Assembly (NCBI RefSeq): GCF_018139145.2
Contig: NC_059477.1
Coordinates: 12,262,022 to 12,326,021, forward strand
From: Gymnogyps californianus
Lineage: Eukaryota > Chordata > Aves > Accipitriformes > Cathartidae
DNA length: 64,000 nucleotides
Reading direction: 5' to 3'
A program made the position numbers and the translations under genes. This document shows, in pieces, positions 59,401 to 64,000 of the stretch. Within the stretch, counting starts at the first letter, position 1. Every line of letters begins with the position of its first letter. Below the pieces are notes generated by a model. The model was not told the origin of the DNA and did not search any database. It was given only the letters and a program-made list of their open reading frames with translations.

Positions 59401-62400
59401 GGTGAGTGGGGTTTGCACCTATGGCTCCATCAAGCTGAGCTGCTTTACTCCTATCTGAGTTGCTCATTTGCTTCCTGGTTCACATTTTCCCCACCCTCAG
59501 CAATGGATGATCCAGAGGAACAGGAGACTTGGATGGTCAGTACACTGGACTACTCTCCTGATACTATTTTCCCAGGGTGGTAGATTGTTACTACAGAACA
59601 AAAGCATCCTCATTCAGTCCAGCCTTGCAGAATATTAACATTATTATGGATGATTTCTAGCTCAAAATGTATCAGGGCAACGAGTGATTTCTTTCAAATC
59701 TGAAGACATAATTAGATTTTATAGCTTAGTTTAAAAATACCTTATTTTCCAAAAGTAATGGTCAGCATGACATAGGTTATTGGAACTAAGTCACTACGTA
59801 AGACTGGCTTGTTTTCTGTCTCACTTCAGAGTTCAGAGTATACATGCTTTATTTATAAGGGCATTTGTGTGCATTTTATTTTACATGTCCTCAAAGGGGA
59901 AAAACTTACTGGAAACAGCTGCATAAAAGTTCCATTGCTGATGGAACTCGTCACAAAATATGAAAGATACCATTAAAAGTGCCAGATCTGGAAAAGTACT
60001 TATAAATGTAGTAGCATCTGAGTAAAATTGTAAAGCTTATCAGTACTTTAATAAATGTCCTAGCAAATGGAAGAATTATGTTACAATCCGTTGTTAAATC
60101 TGATAATGTGGTTATTAATAGGAAATACTAAATAGGTCTCCTGAGAAATCTGATTCCTTTATGTATTATAAAAGCATAGTCCTCCAACAAAACACCATAG
60201 ATGTGTGTCATATGGAAATATTAATAGATCTCCAGTTAGGTGAGTGAAGAGAAAATTATCAGACTCCTCATTTACTTTAACTTAGTGTGACAACCTTGAT
60301 TGGCTTTTCCTCTCATTTTTTCCCTACTGTGTTTCCTTTAGTCAAACAAAAATTCAACGCTTATCCTGAGTGTGATAAATTTTAGGTTTTTAATATTCTT
60401 TTGCAGTTGTCATAATATTATATTTTACATGTTTCACTGAACTGAATATAAAATTCTGCAGACAGAAATAAATGAGTAGAAAAGACTATCAACAATTGAC
60501 ATGTATTATGAAACACAGATGGGAAAAAATACTTGCAAGAAAGATAAAGCAACAGGCTTTGCTTGCTCTGGAAGTGTAAAGCTACATGGATACAAGTGCA
60601 ATTTAATAACACCTATACACTGCCATGATGTTAAAGGGCTCTTACAAGGTAAACAGGTTCTTCCTTTCCCAATTCATTTGACTGCCATCCAAGAAAATGG
60701 CTCTGGGTTCTAATCCTACCTTTTACAACTTGATTCTTCAAATGTCATTATATGTTTAGGTATCGATTCCAAATTTAAAAAAAAAAAAAAGTGAAGAATC
60801 ATCTCACTGTAGATAGGATGTTGCTAATCTATTCCACATACTTGGGGAAATTTAAAAGTCATGTTGTAATTTTCTTTATTGTCTTTTAGATCCAGTTGTC
60901 CAAAAGGGCAGGAACTTTTCTCTCTGTTGACTTCAGTGATTTGAAGTAGAATGGCACACATAAATACAGTAAAAGAGCCAAGCCATGTTATTGTTGCCGA
61001 TTACAATTTTTTTTTGTTTCTTTTGTGTGCATGTGGTAATTTATGCCGTACATGCAGTTTTTCAGATTCAGCTAAGGCAGCTGCTTCTGTTTTAGCAGGT
61101 GCCTCCTTTATGGGGGAATACTTGCATATATCCGTATACAATTCTGTTGCTTTTGTTCTACTATCTGCTACTCAAAACTTCTACATGTAAAAGTGAAAGA
61201 AAAGTATAACATAACGTAATTGCTATTGCTTAGAAACACTATTCTGAGTGGTTGAACATAGCAGTAAAATAATCAACCTTTACTTCATTTTGTCTTGTTC
61301 TTTCCCACACTATACTGTATAGAACTGTATGGAATGGAATATATACCAACCTACCATCTACTTTTCTCCTGTGAATGAAGAGCTTCTGTAGTTGCAGCCC
61401 CAACCGGCATCAATTCAGGATGGTTATGAAGATATCAAACATATCAAGAAGTGTTGTCTTTCCCAGTGTTTTCCTTCCTCCTTCACATGAGTTAAGTACC
61501 TAATAGGAGTCAAAAGAGAACTGAAATGGGATGAAGGCAGCTGAGTACAGGAAGAAAAGCTTATGCTTGGTCTCATTCTATGCATTATGGTTTGATTTAC
61601 TTTCCATATCAGTTGATTGAAATTAATATGGAATTTAATGGTGAAAAGGAGAATTGTGACTGTAAAATACGAGTTGCAGAGATGAAAGTACTTACAACCT
61701 CAGACTTTGATATCCTTTTTTAAATACTTGGTTTCTGATACTTATTAATCAATTTTAGAGAAATAAGCCTGGCAAACTTTAATGGGCAACACTTAATCAT
61801 AATCTACTTGTATAATGAAATAGAGTATTTTATGTGGTGATCTCAAATAACTATACAAAGAAGGGCCCTTTGAAAATTTCTATTATTTTTAAAATATTGT
61901 TAGACATGTAGGAAGAACAAGAACTCAAAGCACTGGTTGTCAAAAACAATTGCTAATCTTTCCCTACTTAACACTAAATTTGAGTTGTTTTTATGTAACA
62001 TGAAGAGATTTTTCCATATTAATATTTCAGTTCGAATCAAGCTTTATAAGATCACTTATCTTGCCTGTGTGAGTGATAAGGGGAGTTTTTTTCTTTGTTT
62101 CTTTTTTATTTTGCTAAATTTGCAATTCAGTTTTTCTGCGTTTTGTAGAATTCAATATCAGAGCATTTGTGAGCTCTGAAATGGTTTTTACTTTTGCCTT
62201 CCATTCAAATCAAGGGTTTCTAAGTATTTGGACCAATAGGTAATTTATTTTATTTTTTGTTTTATTTATAGTGGCTCCTAGGAAATAATTCAGTGTAAAT
62301 TTTGGCCCACACTATGGACCCGGGGATTTACAAAACAAGAGACATCATTCTTCCTTTTGTTTTTCCTATCCTCCCCAAAATCACAAACCTTTGAGAAGTG

Positions 62401-64000
62401 CTGTGTTCAAGTATGGTTCACTGAGCCTCATTGTATATAATATCTGGTCGTAAAAACACTTCTTGGCATCTTTGGACATCACACTTGCAGAGTATATACA
62501 GGAAAAGTCCTGCTGTCTTTTGCCAGCAGCATAGCCTGAAGAGTTAATACATTTCAGTTTTTTATATCCCCAAATCTTGCTACTGAGTCTGACTGTACAT
62601 CTGAGATTAGATGAAGAGAGGGTAACTGGTTAGAATTAGAGGATTCTTCCAAACCACAATGTAAACAGGTGTCTTAAGTCTGCCCAACACAGATATAATT
62701 TTCCACTTTTATTGTGGATTTGTCTGTAAATCTCTGCATTTGGGAGTAAAACTCTCCTGGCCTTTTATTTGCAGAATGCTTCACTTTTGCTAATCCTGCT
62801 GTAAACTACAGTGGGAGTTAGTATAGGCTATGGATTTTAACTACCAGCTTATTTGACCCCACTCAGAAAAGATATAGATAAACAGTGGTTAACAATGCTT
62901 TCAATTTATGCACATTAGTACTCTTGCAGTGGCAAATCTCAGGAAAATAAGCTTACATAGATTAGTCATTAGCCTTTCATTTCCATGTCCTTAGAATATC
63001 TTCTAACCTGACATTAAGGAACAAGAGGTTTTGCAATAAAAGATTAAATATACTTCATCCCTGATGGAAAGTATTTTCAATCTTCTTAAAATCCTGTTCA
63101 ATTAATACCAGAGGAATTTAAGTTATTTTGAGGATTACATTTTGATCATAATTATATAGCATGGGTTTTTTTTTCTTTGAGATTACTTTTTCTAATGAAT
63201 TAAGAGAGATGGGCCAAATTTGCATGCATGAGAAACAACCAGACATAAATGTTTTTAGATCGATTTGAAAACTTGCTATCTAGCTACATGGAAGCTTGCA
63301 TTTGGAAGTGGTATCAAGGACTAGGCCAAAGTCTGCCTATAAATTTAGTTCCAGTATAAAAAGGATAGACTTTACAGGCTACCTGTTCTCTGCTCGCATC
63401 TACTACCACTTTAAGCCAGTGCAGAAGCTGTCAAAAATACTGCTGGGAAATACTGCCTTGACTTTTTTCATAGGAAACCAGCTTTCTTTGAAATGAGGCA
63501 GATGTGGGTATAGCTCTTTACAGTCTTTCCTTGGGTAGCCAGTCAGGCACAGGCGATCTAAAGATAGCAATGTGCTTCTAACACTGATACACTTTGGGTG
63601 CATCTGGTTTAGCATTTTTGTTTGGATCAAGGGTGCAATTTTGAAGCAAATCTCCTGATCATCCTAACTTACCTACTTGGTTCACATCACAGAGCAGTTT
63701 CTGAGTGTGCAAACTGACTTCTCAGTTGAAACTAAAAGAGACATTGTGCCACAGGAGTGCTGCTACTGTCCTCTATGTTCTATCCATGGGACTGGACGAG
63801 GGCTTTTCCCAAGTAACCCCCACCCAAAATGCCTATGGTATGGATGTCAGGCTCTCAGCACCAATGCTCTCCCTGTACAGATCCACTCCTGTTAGATTGG
63901 TTGATACTTTTCCTCACATCATTGTCAGGAGCCCCCCGAAAGAATTCAAATGAGTAGTCTTTTCTCCTGATGGTCGGGCTAGTGCATATCCCCTCAGTAG
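59401..64000. other. Intergenic sequence, right end
   Basis: AT-rich with scattered A/T runs (for example around 60.78 kb). I saw no exon with recognisable protein, no LTR and no clear CR1. Confidence 0.7.

Overview
The window is vertebrate nuclear DNA, almost certainly from a bird and probably not a galliform. It is AT-rich and intron-rich, and its coding capacity lies in short exons bounded by GT/AG splice sites. It carries CR1 LINE fragments and two copies of a long terminal repeat of a kind I know from neoavian genomes. Exon coordinates come from reading the minus strand, matching conserved peptides to human RFTN2 and BOLL, and requiring intact splice sites and codon phase at every junction.

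Layout, left to right. (1) Positions 1-16761 hold the 5' half of RFTN2 (raftlin-2) on the minus strand. Five coding exons encode the first ~316 residues; the remaining exons lie beyond the left edge. The start-codon exon appears to have its own splice acceptor, and a candidate non-coding 5' exon ends at 17154. (2) Positions ~17200-28000 are intergenic, with a 30-base poly-C tract and one unexplained exon-like open frame on the plus strand near 26.1 kb. (3) Positions ~28000-54464 hold the complete BOLL gene (boule, a germ-cell RNA-binding protein of the DAZ family) on the minus strand. Its 11 coding exons have consistent phase and add up to 285 codons. BOLL introns carry a solo LTR, a shortened copy of the same LTR, a CR1 3' fragment, an old CR1 reverse-transcriptase fragment and an unidentified coding relic. 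(4) Positions ~55000-56060 are a strong CpG island just upstream of BOLL. It is a likely promoter and also carries a plus-strand ATG followed by a splice donor. (5) Positions ~56060-64000 show no recognisable exon; a G-rich degenerate minisatellite lies at 59.16-59.40 kb.

The order RFTN2 (minus), then BOLL (minus), matches human 2q33, but MARS2, which lies between them in human, is not visible here. No bacterial genes, CRISPR array, complete transposon or tRNA/rRNA gene was recognised. The two genes are unrelated in function: RFTN2 is a lipid-raft membrane protein and BOLL is a meiotic translational regulator.
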